DNA of 64,000 bases from Fidelibacterota bacterium (GTDB lineage: Bacteria > Fidelibacterota > Marinisomatia > Marinisomatales > TCS55). Under the pieces are notes generated by a model. The model had not been told where the DNA came from. It did not search any database and was given only the letters and a program-made list of their open reading frames with translations. The position numbers were made by a program, and so were the translations under genes. Positions 1-8,070 of this stretch are shown piece after piece. Positions within the stretch are counted from its first letter, which is position 1, and the number at the start of each line of letters is the position of its first letter. The DNA lies in contig SCKN01000001.1 of the NCBI GenBank assembly GCA_004124385.1, forward strand, positions 62,001 through 126,000. Reading direction: 5' to 3'.

Positions 1-1
1 T

Positions 2-67
2 GTGTATCTATACAAAATACAGGCTGGAGAGTTTGTCCAGACCAGGAAGATGGTGCTGTTGAAATAA
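2..67 (+). CDS. C-terminal end of a T9SS cargo protein (partial)
   Basis: The contig opens inside a coding region; only its last 21 codons are present, ending in TAA. The translated tail (VYLYKIQAGEFVQTRKMVLLK, given here in parts: GEFVQTRKM then VLLK) is almost the same as the end of the secreted protein at 14378-16426 (GEFVQTKKM then VLMK). That is the last strand and basic end of the type A sorting domain recognised by the type IX secretion system. The product is therefore very probably an exported, cell-surface or released protein. Nothing can be said of its catalytic part, which lies off the window. Confidence 0.75.
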   Translation: MYLYKIQAGEFVQTRKMVLLK

Positions 68-90
68 CCCCCACCCAAAGGATTTAAGCA

Positions 91-121
91 AGAGCCCCGC
101 AGTAGCGGGGCTCTTTGTTTT
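91..121 (+). terminator. Rho-independent terminator
   Basis: A perfect 10-bp stem (AGAGCCCCGC with GCGGGGCTCT) closes a 4-base loop and is followed by TTGTTTT. It lies 24 bases after the stop of the preceding T9SS cargo gene and ends that transcript before the M28 peptidase gene. Confidence 0.9.
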
Positions 122-167
122 GTGCTATATTCATACCTGTTATTTACGCATAAATCAACCAGGGATC

Positions 168-1517
168 ATGAAGAAAGTTTTACTTTACATAGCTATAATA
201 TCTACATTTCTGTCAGCCGGAGAGATTGCTGATCAGTACGGCGCTGCTGCTGAAAAGATCATCCAAGCTGCATTAGAAAATGAGGCAGGCTTTGAGCGCC
301 TGGCAGAACTTTGTGATACATTTGGACCGCGATTTACAGGTTCACAAAATCTAGAAGATGCCATTGACTGGATTCTAAAAAAGATGGAGGAAGATGGTTT
401 ATCCAATGTCCATGGAGAAAAAGTGAAGGTGCCCCGCTGGGTACGTGGAAATGAATCACTTGAGTTACTTACTCCCCATAAAAAAGAAATGCATATTTTG
501 GGTTTAGGCGGAAGTGTAGGAACGCCTAAAAAAGGAATCAGGGGAGATGTATTTGTGGTGAGCAGTTTTGATAACCTTGAAGCCAATGCTGACAAAGCAA
601 AAGGGAAGATTGTTCTTTTCAATGTACCCTTTACGTCCTACAGAGAAACTGTTCAATATCGTCGAAGTGGAGCGATCGCCGCTTCTAATGCAGGTGCATT
701 GGCCAGTCTGATACGATCTGTTGGTCCTTATTCCATGAACACACCTCATACCGGGAATATGAGTTATGAAGATGGAGTGCGGAAAATTCCCCATGCTGCA
801 ATTACATTGGAAGATGCATCCATGTTTCAGCGCATCCAGGATAGAGGTGGAAAGATTATTGTAAAGTTGAAAATGGATGCCCATTATATTCCTGATGGCT
901 GGAGCAGAAATGTTGTTGCAGAATTGCGTGGTTCCGAATTTCCCGATGAAGTTATCGTTATGGGTGGACATATCGATTCCTGGGATGTGGGACAGGGTGC
1001 TATGGATGATGGCGGGGGATGTCTGGCTGCTTGGGAAGCATTGCGAATAATCAAAAAATTAGGTTTACAGCCCAAACGGACAATTCGTGTTGTTTTGTGG
1101 ACCAATGAGGAAAATGGAATCAGAGGTGGAAATGCCTATCGTGATGCACACCGGGATGAATTAGCTGATCATATTTTGGCAATAGAGTCCGATGCGGGTG
1201 TTTTTAGTCCACAAGGATTTGGTTTTACAGGCTCGGATGCAGCTCGTACAATTGTGAAGGAAATTGCTAAATTATTAGAGCCCATCGGTTCCAATGTAAT
1301 CGGTGAAAGCGGCGGCGGAGCCGATATTGGCCCCATTATGCGTGAGGGCGTTCCCGGAATGGGATTGAATGTAGATAGATCAAAGTATTTTTGGTATCAT
1401 CATACCAATGCAGATGCCATCGATAAATTAGATCAAGATGAATTTAACCGCTGTGTTGCCACGATGGCTATCATGGCATATGTTGTAGCAGATATGGATG
1501 AAAGATTACCACGATAA
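168..1517 (+). CDS. M28 family zinc peptidase (carboxypeptidase Q-like), exported
   Basis: Predicted exported aminopeptidase/carboxypeptidase of clan MH, about 449 residues. A signal peptide (MKKVLLYIAIISTFLSAG) follows the ATG at 168, which has an AGGGA ribosome site just upstream; an in-frame start further up would put 16 unsuitable residues ahead of it. A protease-associated-type insert precedes the catalytic domain. The two-zinc ligand set is visible: His268 (GGHIDSWD), Asp280 (MDDGGG), Glu314 and Glu315 (NEEN), Asp342 (ESDAG) and His411/412 (YHHTNAD). The family includes plasma glutamate carboxypeptidase. It probably trims peptides in the periplasm or outside the cell. The end of this gene is echoed at 6147-6209, on the other side of the ether-lipid cassette. 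Confidence 0.9.
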   Translation: MKKVLLYIAIISTFLSAGEIADQYGAAAEKIIQAALENEAGFERLAELCDTFGPRFTGSQNLEDAIDWILKKMEEDGLSNVHGEKVKVPRWVRGNESLELLTPHKKEMHILGLGGSVGTPKKGIRGDVFVVSSFDNLEANADKAKGKIVLFNVPFTSYRETVQYRRSGAIAASNAGALASLIRSVGPYSMNTPHTGNMSYEDGVRKIPHAAITLEDASMFQRIQDRGGKIIVKLKMDAHYIPDGWSRNVVAELRGSEFPDEVIVMGGHIDSWDVGQGAMDDGGGCLAAWEALRIIKKLGLQPKRTIRVVLWTNEENGIRGGNAYRDAHRDELADHILAIESDAGVFSPQGFGFTGSDAARTIVKEIAKLLEPIGSNVIGESGGGADIGPIMREGVPGMGLNVDRSKYFWYHHTNADAIDKLDQDEFNRCVATMAIMAYVVADMDERLPR

Positions 1518-1543
1518 TGCAAACACAAAACAAACTATTTTAA
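1517..1543 (+). pseudogene. Remnant of the start of an SDR gene
   Basis: Directly after the M28 stop, in a TAATG overlap, a 9-codon frame reads MQTQNKLF then stop. The intact SDR at 6209 also begins in a TAATG overlap with an M28 tail and reads MEIQNKTVLL. The match in both sequence and arrangement suggests a truncated copy of the SDR start. The stretch is short, so the call rests mainly on the parallel context. Confidence 0.5.
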
Positions 1544-1653
1544 TGACTTAGAGAAGTATCCTAAGTCCTATAAACAAAAAATGACCCCAAAAAACATTCT
1601 GTCCGTTTTTCTTTATTCTTTATTTTGGGTTTAAATCAAGTATATTCAATGCT

Positions 1654-2814
1654 ATGGCTAAACTAAAAAATAACAACAGATCAAAGATTCCCGGTGGTTA
1701 TCATTCCGATGATACAGGAAAGCGGATCACATGGATCGAGAAAAAGACAGGTTTCAATTACAAAGATATGCCGGTTAATAAATCCGAAGAGCTTAAGGGT
1801 ATAATAGAAAACCATATTGGGTATATGAAAATACCAATGGCGATCGCTGGCCCTCTGCAGTTGGATGGTCATTATGCAAAAGGTGAATTTTTTGTCCCCA
1901 TCTGTACTCTGGAAGGTACCCTGGCTATTTCCATGACCCGTGGCATGTATGCCTCTTCTCTTTCCGGTGGAATTCGGGTCCGCCATGTAAAACAGGAATT
2001 ATCCCGGGCGCCCGTATTCATTTTCGATAATTTGGACGATTCCATTGAATTCATAAGCTGGGTAGATGAGCATTATGACGATATTAAAAAAGTAGCTGAA
2101 TCCACGACCCAATATGGAAAACTGTTAAGGATTGATCAATACCCAGTCCAGAATTATGTTATTCTAGATATGGTCCTAAATACTGGAAATGCCGCCGGAC
2201 AGAATATGGTCACCTTGGCAGCCAAAGTCGCCTGCGACTACATTAAGGAACAAACCGGGCATGAATTTATTCTTGAGTCTGGTTTTAACAGTGATAAAAA
2301 AGCATCAGCCCGCAATATGATCATGGGACGGGGACACACCGTTTTAGCGGAGACCACCCTCACCCATTCTGTCATGAAACGGATCTTGGGGATTTATCCC
2401 AAGGATGTGGAAAAATTCCAGCAGTTAGGTCCCACCATCACCGCCATGGCCGGTACTTCAGGATGCCACCTCCATATTGCCAATGCACTTACTGCAATTT
2501 ATCTGGCTACCGGACAGGATACGGCCTGTGTAGCTGAAAATTCCATTGGCCATTTCCAGACTGAACCAGTGGATCACGGTATGAAATGCAGGCTGACCCT
2601 GCCCTCTCTCACGGTGGGAACCGTAGGCGGCGGCACCCGCCTCCTGCCCCAACAGCAAAATCTGGAATTGCTGGGATGTCAAAATGGTGAATATTCCTCC
2701 CGGAAACTGGCGGAGATTATTGGTGCATCCGCACTGGCATTGGAAATTTCCTTAATGTCCGCCATTGCTTCTGACACATTTGCCATGGCGCACATAAAAT
2801 ACGGTAGAAGGTAA
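1654..2814 (+). CDS. Hydroxymethylglutaryl-CoA reductase, class I type
   Basis: Reduces HMG-CoA to mevalonate with NADPH, the committed step of the mevalonate isoprenoid route. Diagnostic segments run in family order: ENHIGYMKIPMAIAGPL substrate region near residue 50, catalytic Glu87 (CTLEGT), NAAGQNM dinucleotide region, catalytic Lys215 (DKKAS), Asp289 (TGQDTACV), the GTVGGGTRLLPQQ loop and a C-terminal His380 (MAHIKYGRR). At 386 residues it is a soluble catalytic domain without a membrane anchor. The class I reading rests on these motifs. The stop abuts the plsC start, so it is the first gene of a four-gene operon with ether-lipid enzymes. The gene is clearly richer in G+C than its surroundings (about two thirds G+C in 2581-2640). 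No other mevalonate genes are in the window. Confidence 0.92.
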   Translation: MAKLKNNNRSKIPGGYHSDDTGKRITWIEKKTGFNYKDMPVNKSEELKGIIENHIGYMKIPMAIAGPLQLDGHYAKGEFFVPICTLEGTLAISMTRGMYASSLSGGIRVRHVKQELSRAPVFIFDNLDDSIEFISWVDEHYDDIKKVAESTTQYGKLLRIDQYPVQNYVILDMVLNTGNAAGQNMVTLAAKVACDYIKEQTGHEFILESGFNSDKKASARNMIMGRGHTVLAETTLTHSVMKRILGIYPKDVEKFQQLGPTITAMAGTSGCHLHIANALTAIYLATGQDTACVAENSIGHFQTEPVDHGMKCRLTLPSLTVGTVGGGTRLLPQQQNLELLGCQNGEYSSRKLAEIIGASALALEISLMSAIASDTFAMAHIKYGRR

Positions 2815-3561
2815 ATGAAGCAGGCAAACGTTCTTGAGAATCCTGAATATTCCTATTTGATCAAGAAACAATCCGTCTTTTTCCGTATCTGGAAAAAACT
2901 TTTCTACCTGTACAGTAAATTTGTTTTTCTCTGGTACACACCCTTAAAGGTCTATGGCCGGGAAAATATTCCCGATAAATCTTTCATTTATTCCTGCAAC
3001 CATAACAGCCATATGGATGTAGCCTTGCTGGCGGCATCCGTTAACAAAAGTTTCAATTATTTCGGTATGCTGGCAGCAAAGGACTACTGGTTTGATAACT
3101 GGATCAAACGATTCCTGGTTAATATAGTCATGAACTTGGTTCCTATTGATCGCAAAGTAGAGGGGGGTCGGGATTTTCCCATAGAAGACACACTCACTCT
3201 CTGTAGTGCTTTCATGACTTTTGACAATAGAAACTTGATCATGTTTCCCGAAGGAACCAGGGGCAATCCTGGTGTTATGGGCAGTTTCAGGCAAGGGACA
3301 GCCATGTTCGCACTGCGACTTAATGTTCCTATTTTACCCGCGTTGATTGTAGGTTCCCATAAAGCTTGGCCCAAGGATAAAATTTTTATGAGGCCTACCC
3401 GTATTCAGGTACACATCCTGAAACCCCTTTATCCAGATCAATTCATTAATAGTGGCAAAATAGAGGATTCCACAGAGGAAAACCTGATCAAAAAGGCCCA
3501 GGATATGACCGCAGAATTGGAGAAACGAATCCGTGAAAAAGGAAAAATATTCTATGGATAA
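2815..3561 (+). CDS. PlsC-type 1-acylglycerol-3-phosphate / DHAP acyltransferase
   Basis: Membrane-associated acyltransferase of the lysophosphatidate/glycerophosphate family, 248 residues. The catalytic NHNSHMD block (His63, Asp68) and the phosphate-binding FPEGTRG block (144-150) are both present. A hydrophobic N-terminal stretch (residues 20-42) probably lies in the membrane surface. The start codon follows the HMG-CoA reductase stop without a gap, and the end overlaps the alkyl-DHAP synthase start. In this context it could acylate dihydroxyacetone phosphate to supply the synthase, or add the sn-2 chain after reduction; the sequence alone does not decide. Confidence 0.88.
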   Translation: MKQANVLENPEYSYLIKKQSVFFRIWKKLFYLYSKFVFLWYTPLKVYGRENIPDKSFIYSCNHNSHMDVALLAASVNKSFNYFGMLAAKDYWFDNWIKRFLVNIVMNLVPIDRKVEGGRDFPIEDTLTLCSAFMTFDNRNLIMFPEGTRGNPGVMGSFRQGTAMFALRLNVPILPALIVGSHKAWPKDKIFMRPTRIQVHILKPLYPDQFINSGKIEDSTEENLIKKAQDMTAELEKRIREKGKIFYG

Positions 3562-5326
3562 ACAGCATAAACCCAAGACTGAAAAATTCTTTGCCGACAC
3601 TCATACAACATGGGGACATAAATGGGGTTACAAGGATACTAAATTCATCCTCAATGAGGATCGCTCAGTCCGAATGGTGGGTGACCGGTATGAGTTGTGC
3701 GGATCGGATATGCCTGATTTCATACCTTATGTTGAGGAAATGCTGGATATCACCATTGACCCCAATGACAGGCTTTCTGAGATTGAAAACAAACCGATTA
3801 GGGAACCCAACATCAATGAAAAATTTGTGGAGCAGGTTAAATCTACATTTCCAGAGGACCGCTACACCTTTAGTGACGATGACCGTTTGATTCACAGCCA
3901 TGGACAAACTACATCGGAAGAGGTGTATAAGATTCTTTATTCTGAGATCAGCCGCAACGTGGATATGGTGTTTTACCTGGAATCGGAGGAAGAAGGTGTT
4001 AAGCTTATTAATCTGGCAAAGCAGTTCGATGTGTGCCTCGTCCCCTTTGGTGGCGGAACCAGCGTAAGCAGTGCCCTGCAAATTCCTGAATCTGAAACTC
4101 GGATGGTTGTGGCCATGGATACCCGCCGCATGGACAAGATCGAATGGATCAATGAAGAGGACCGCCGGGTCTGTGTTCAGGCCGGGATCACCGGCAGCCG
4201 TTTGGAAGAATTACTGGGCGAACAGGGATTTACTGTCGGCCATGAACCAGATAGTATTGAGCTTTCGACCCTAGGCGGCTGGATTGCTACCAATGCCAGC
4301 GGGATGAAAAAGAATCGCTACGGTAATATTGAGGACATTGTTGAAAATGTGACCATGGTTTCACCCAATGGAAAAATCGAGCAGGTGGATCCAATCACCC
4401 GGGCATCCATTGGCATAACGCCTCAAAATATTTTATTCGGGTCCGAGGGCAACTTGGGCCTGATCACAAAAGCTATCTTAAAACTTCATAAAAAACCGGA
4501 CTTGAAAAAATACAATTCAGCTGTATTTCCAGACTGGGAGACGGGAGTCAAATTCCTTTATGAACTTTCGAAGACCAGTTTTATACCAGCCAGTGTCCGC
4601 CTCGTGGATAATGTCCAGTTTCGTTTTGGCCAGGCATTGAAGCCTAAATCCGAAGGAATAAAAAAGTACATTGACAACCTGAAAAAATTCATGGTCATTA
4701 ATATAAAGGGATTTGACCCTTATCAAATGTGTGCGTCTACTTTTGTCTTGGAAGGGTCCCGGGAAGAGGTGGCATACCAGGAAAAGAATATAGCAAAATT
4801 GACCCAGGCACACGGTGGGCTCTTCGGCGGTTCGGAGAATGGAAAGCGGGGCTACATGTTAACCTTTGCTATTGCCTATGTTCGCGATTTCCTCACCGAT
4901 TTCTACATCATTGGAGAAACCATGGAAACCTCGGTTCCCTGGAGCAAGATCCATGCGACCTGTCAGGCGGCCTCTCAAAAACTTATCGAACTCCACAGAA
5001 AACATAAGTTCCCGGGAATTCCCTACATGTCCTATCGAATTCCCCAGATTTACCACACCGGCGTTTGTATCTATTTTATGCTGGGAATGAGTGTGAAGGG
5101 AATTTCACATGCGGAAGATGTATTTGGATCTATTGAACATGAAATACGGAAAGTGATCATGGAAAATGGCGGTTCGATTTCTCACCATCATGGCGTAGGA
5201 AAATTGCGGAAGGATTTCATGGCCGACACCTTATCGCAATCCAGTATTGACCTGATTAAGAATATCAAAAAAGTTCAAGACCCAAAAAATATTTTTGGGA
5301 TTGGAAATAATGTATTCGCTGATTAG
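3554..5326 (+). CDS. Alkyldihydroxyacetonephosphate synthase (AGPS-like FAD enzyme)
   Basis: Exchanges the acyl chain of acyl-DHAP for a long-chain alcohol and so creates the glycerol ether bond. The similarity to animal AGPS is extensive: N-terminal WGHKWGYKDTKF, FAD-binding PFGGGTSVS (164-172), ITGSRLE, GHEPDSIE (229-236), NRYGNIEDIV, LFGSEGNLG and RGYMLTFAIAYVRD. Residues that match the human active site are kept: Arg349 (PASVRLVDN, human Arg419), Tyr500 (human Tyr578) and the His544-546 cluster in SHHHGVGKLRK. The start at 3554 overlaps the plsC end by 8 bases and has AAGGAA upstream; a GTG at 3533 is an alternative. Plain FAD oxidases such as GlcD lack the HHH and Tyr features. Local G+C reaches about 63% (4141-4200). 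Confidence 0.9.
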   Translation: MDKQHKPKTEKFFADTHTTWGHKWGYKDTKFILNEDRSVRMVGDRYELCGSDMPDFIPYVEEMLDITIDPNDRLSEIENKPIREPNINEKFVEQVKSTFPEDRYTFSDDDRLIHSHGQTTSEEVYKILYSEISRNVDMVFYLESEEEGVKLINLAKQFDVCLVPFGGGTSVSSALQIPESETRMVVAMDTRRMDKIEWINEEDRRVCVQAGITGSRLEELLGEQGFTVGHEPDSIELSTLGGWIATNASGMKKNRYGNIEDIVENVTMVSPNGKIEQVDPITRASIGITPQNILFGSEGNLGLITKAILKLHKKPDLKKYNSAVFPDWETGVKFLYELSKTSFIPASVRLVDNVQFRFGQALKPKSEGIKKYIDNLKKFMVINIKGFDPYQMCASTFVLEGSREEVAYQEKNIAKLTQAHGGLFGGSENGKRGYMLTFAIAYVRDFLTDFYIIGETMETSVPWSKIHATCQAASQKLIELHRKHKFPGIPYMSYRIPQIYHTGVCIYFMLGMSVKGISHAEDVFGSIEHEIRKVIMENGGSISHHHGVGKLRKDFMADTLSQSSIDLIKNIKKVQDPKNIFGIGNNVFAD

Positions 5327-5340
5327 ATACACATATAAAA

Positions 5341-6144
5341 TTGAACCTATCTGAAAAAACGTTTATCGTCACGGGCGCTTCGTCCGGAATCGGTGAAATC
5401 CTTTCAAAAAAGCTGGCGCAAAAAGGAGCCCATGTGGTATGTGCTGCCCGCTCTGCGGATAAACTGGACAGGGTTATCACAGGAATCAAATCTAATGGCG
5501 GTACCGCAATGTCCGTACCCACTGATATCACCGATCTGCTCCAATGTCAATCTTTAGTTAAAAAAACCATCGAACGATTTGGGAAACTGGATGTGCTTGT
5601 TTTGAATGCAGGGATCAGCATGTGGACCTCTTTCGAAGAATTGAATGATGTGAGTTTTTTCCGACAGTTAATGGAGACGAACTACATGGGCGCCGTCCAT
5701 TGCTGTCATGCCGCCATACCGCATTTAAGGTCCGGCGGGCTAATTGTCAGCTGTTCTTCAGCACAAGCTCTCATGGGATTTCCATATCATTCCGGATATG
5801 CCGCATCGAAACATGCTCTTCATGGATTCCTGGAGTCTCTGGATATTGAAATGCGGGGTGAGATCAACTTTCTTGAAGTGATAATGGGCTGGATCCGGGA
5901 TACGGAATTGAGGCATAACGCTTTAGGTTCTGACGGGCAAAAAATGGGAGAAAATAAACGGAAACACACCAGCCAATCTGTAACCCTGGACGATTGTACG
6001 GAAGCTATTATTGCCGGAATTAAAACAAATAAAAAAACAATTTATATCCCTGGGAAACTGCGCTGGGTTCCGTTTTTGAATGTTTTTTTTAAAGCATTTT
6101 TAAGACGGAAGGTCTTAAAAACAGTGGATGACAATATGGAATGA
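5341..6144 (+). CDS. SDR oxidoreductase, candidate acyl/alkyl-DHAP reductase
   Basis: Classical short-chain dehydrogenase of 267 residues. It has the TGASSGIG nucleotide-binding loop near residue 11, an NAGIS segment, and the Ser...GYAASK active site (Tyr and Lys spaced as YxxxK). A hydrophobic and basic C-terminus could attach it to the membrane. It starts with TTG 14 bases after the alkyl-DHAP synthase stop, so it is the last gene of the cassette. The missing step after AGPS is reduction of alkyl-DHAP, done in animals by an SDR (DHRS7B/PexRAP). That makes this the natural candidate, but substrate assignment is by context only. Confidence 0.8.
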   Translation: MNLSEKTFIVTGASSGIGEILSKKLAQKGAHVVCAARSADKLDRVITGIKSNGGTAMSVPTDITDLLQCQSLVKKTIERFGKLDVLVLNAGISMWTSFEELNDVSFFRQLMETNYMGAVHCCHAAIPHLRSGGLIVSCSSAQALMGFPYHSGYAASKHALHGFLESLDIEMRGEINFLEVIMGWIRDTELRHNALGSDGQKMGENKRKHTSQSVTLDDCTEAIIAGIKTNKKTIYIPGKLRWVPFLNVFFKAFLRRKVLKTVDDNME

Positions 6145-6146
6145 GT

Positions 6147-6209
6147 GTGGCAACTATGGCTATTATGGCTTATGTTTTAGCCGCTATGGATGAACGCTTA
6201 CTACGCTAA
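6147..6209 (+). pseudogene. C-terminal remnant of an M28 peptidase gene
   Basis: Just after the SDR stop, 20 codons read VATMAIMAYVLAAMDERLLR then TAA. The M28 peptidase at 168-1517 ends with VATMAIMAYVVADMDERLPR. Most base changes are in third codon positions, so the two tails diverged while both were under protein-level selection, and the second copy was truncated afterwards. The remnant stop overlaps the next SDR start in TAATG. Confidence 0.85.
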
Positions 6210-7009
6210 TGGAAATACAAAATAAAACAGTTTTACTGACCGGTGCTTCAAGAGGAATTGGTCCGTATATTGCTAAAACGTTAGCCAATGCAGGAGCTGT
6301 GCTCATTGGTTTGGCTCGTTCTGAAGAGGGACTCAATACAACAAAAGCTGAAATAGAATATGAGGGTGGTACTTTTCATACTATATCATTTGATTTAAAA
6401 AATATTAATGGTTTATCAGACCTTGTTGAACAAGCAACAACAATCAATGGCGAAATTGATATTTTGGTGAACAATGCCGGTATTGAACTATGCAGGAAAT
6501 ATCAAAATTATTCTGCCGATGAAATTCGTGATGTACTGAATGTAAATCTTCATGCACCTCTGGAACTCTCTCGCTTACTACTACCAGCTATGTTAGAAAG
6601 AGGAGGACACATTGTAACGGTGGCATCATTAGCCGGGAAAAAAGGTATGGCGTACAATACACCTTATTCTGCCAGTAAGGCCGGACTGATTATGTGGACG
6701 GACGGCATGCGCCAGGAATTGCGCGGAACAAAAGTAGGTATTTCAGTGATTTGTCCTGGATTCATTTCGGATACGGGAATGTTCTACGAAGACCATGTGG
6801 ATCCACCGGCTATGTTGGGTACATCCAAACCACAAGCAGTGGCTGATGCTGTCATAAAAGCCATTAAGAATAACAGTGCCGAAATCATTGTGAATAAAGG
6901 ACCCATGAAACCACTTTTGGCAATCGGTCAAATATCTCCATCATTTGGCGATAAAATTGTTCGCAAATTTGGAGTTATAGAGTTTAATAAAAAGCGGATC
7001 AAAAAATGA
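6209..7009 (+). CDS. SDR family oxidoreductase
   Basis: Short-chain dehydrogenase of 266 residues: TGASRGIG nucleotide loop at residues 11-18, NNAGIE near residue 90, and active site Ser with YSASK about residue 154-158. Its codon use is AT-rich like the rest of the window and unlike the SDR of the ether-lipid cassette. Its start overlaps the stop of the M28 remnant, implying that it once followed a full M28 gene. It overlaps the next gene by ATGA, so the two form an operon. The substrate is unknown; a lipid or steroid-like alcohol is possible. Confidence 0.85.
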   Translation: MEIQNKTVLLTGASRGIGPYIAKTLANAGAVLIGLARSEEGLNTTKAEIEYEGGTFHTISFDLKNINGLSDLVEQATTINGEIDILVNNAGIELCRKYQNYSADEIRDVLNVNLHAPLELSRLLLPAMLERGGHIVTVASLAGKKGMAYNTPYSASKAGLIMWTDGMRQELRGTKVGISVICPGFISDTGMFYEDHVDPPAMLGTSKPQAVADAVIKAIKNNSAEIIVNKGPMKPLLAIGQISPSFGDKIVRKFGVIEFNKKRIKK

Positions 7010-8070
7010 AGGTATTAAAACTTATAGGCACCCTTTTAGCATTATTAATTCTGTATTTATGTTTCTGGCCTATAGATATTGATCCTGTTGCTTGGGAGCC
7101 GCCTGTTGATTCTGGTTTAATTGGAGTATATGCACCAAATACGTATTTGGCAGATGTTGAAATCTTTGGAATCGGAGATGGAATAGGCCCGGAAGATATT
7201 GATATTGATAGCGAAGGACGAATTTACGCACCATATGAAGGAGGTCGTATTGTGCGTTATGATGCCGACGGTAAAAACCCAGAATTATTTGTAGACACCG
7301 GAGGTCGGCCCTTAGGTCTAGAATTTGATGCAGCAGGGAATTTGATTATTTGTGATGCCATTAAAGGACTCCTATCTGCGAATCCGGATGGGAAAATAAT
7401 AACTCTAGCTACAGAAGCGAATGGTGTCCACTTCGGATTTACGGATGATGTGGATATTGCTAATGATGGAATCATATATTTTTCGGATGCATCGTATCAT
7501 TGGGCTATTAAAGATTACAGATCTGATATAATAGAACACGTTCCATACGGTCGATTAATTGCTTATGATCCTCATACGAAAGAATCGACAGTTTTATTGG
7601 ATGATTTGTATTTTGCAAATGGTGTTGCAGTGAGTACAGATCAATCCTTTGTATTGGTGAATGAAACATCTGAATATAGAATTCAAAAAGTATGGATTAG
7701 TGGCGAAAAAGCTGGGCAGTCAGAAATATTGATGGAAAACTTACCTGGGATTCCTGATGGAATTTCATCAAATGGTAAAGGAATATTTTGGGTAGCATTT
7801 CCATCAAAACGTAAGGAAATTTTAGATAATTTAGCCGGAAAACCATTTGTACGGAAGATGGTTATGCGTTTACCTGAATCAATGCAGCCGGCACCGGACC
7901 ATTATGGTTTTATCATTGGAATTGATGGCGATGGCAATATAATTCATAATTTTCAAGATCCCAGCCCAGAATCATTTTCTCCTATCACAAGTGTAGAAGA
8001 ACATGAAGGATTTTTATTTTTGGGCAGTTTAACCTATGAAGGCTTCGGAAGAATTAAAGCGCCTGACTAA
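7006..8070 (+). CDS. Strictosidine-synthase-like / APMAP-type six-bladed propeller lactonase
   Basis: A 354-residue protein with an N-terminal membrane anchor (residues 4-22) and a six-bladed beta-propeller of the strictosidine synthase-like group (related to SMP-30, APMAP and paraoxonase). Characteristic blades are seen: GPEDIDIDSEGRIY, DDVDIANDGIIYFSDAS, FANGVAVSTDQSFVLVNE followed by YRIQKVWISG, and LPGIPDGIS. Known relatives are calcium-dependent lactonases or esterases rather than true strictosidine synthases. The active domain should face the periplasm. It is translationally coupled (4-base overlap) to the preceding SDR. The actual substrate cannot be read from sequence. Confidence 0.85.
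   Translation: MKVLKLIGTLLALLILYLCFWPIDIDPVAWEPPVDSGLIGVYAPNTYLADVEIFGIGDGIGPEDIDIDSEGRIYAPYEGGRIVRYDADGKNPELFVDTGGRPLGLEFDAAGNLIICDAIKGLLSANPDGKIITLATEANGVHFGFTDDVDIANDGIIYFSDASYHWAIKDYRSDIIEHVPYGRLIAYDPHTKESTVLLDDLYFANGVAVSTDQSFVLVNETSEYRIQKVWISGEKAGQSEILMENLPGIPDGISSNGKGIFWVAFPSKRKEILDNLAGKPFVRKMVMRLPESMQPAPDHYGFIIGIDGDGNIIHNFQDPSPESFSPITSVEEHEGFLFLGSLTYEGFGRIKAPD

Noticed and set aside
1518-6208. Insertion sequence or integrase-bearing island around the ether-lipid cassette
   Set aside because: No transposase, integrase, tRNA site or terminal inverted repeats are present; only the duplicated gene ends support insertion.
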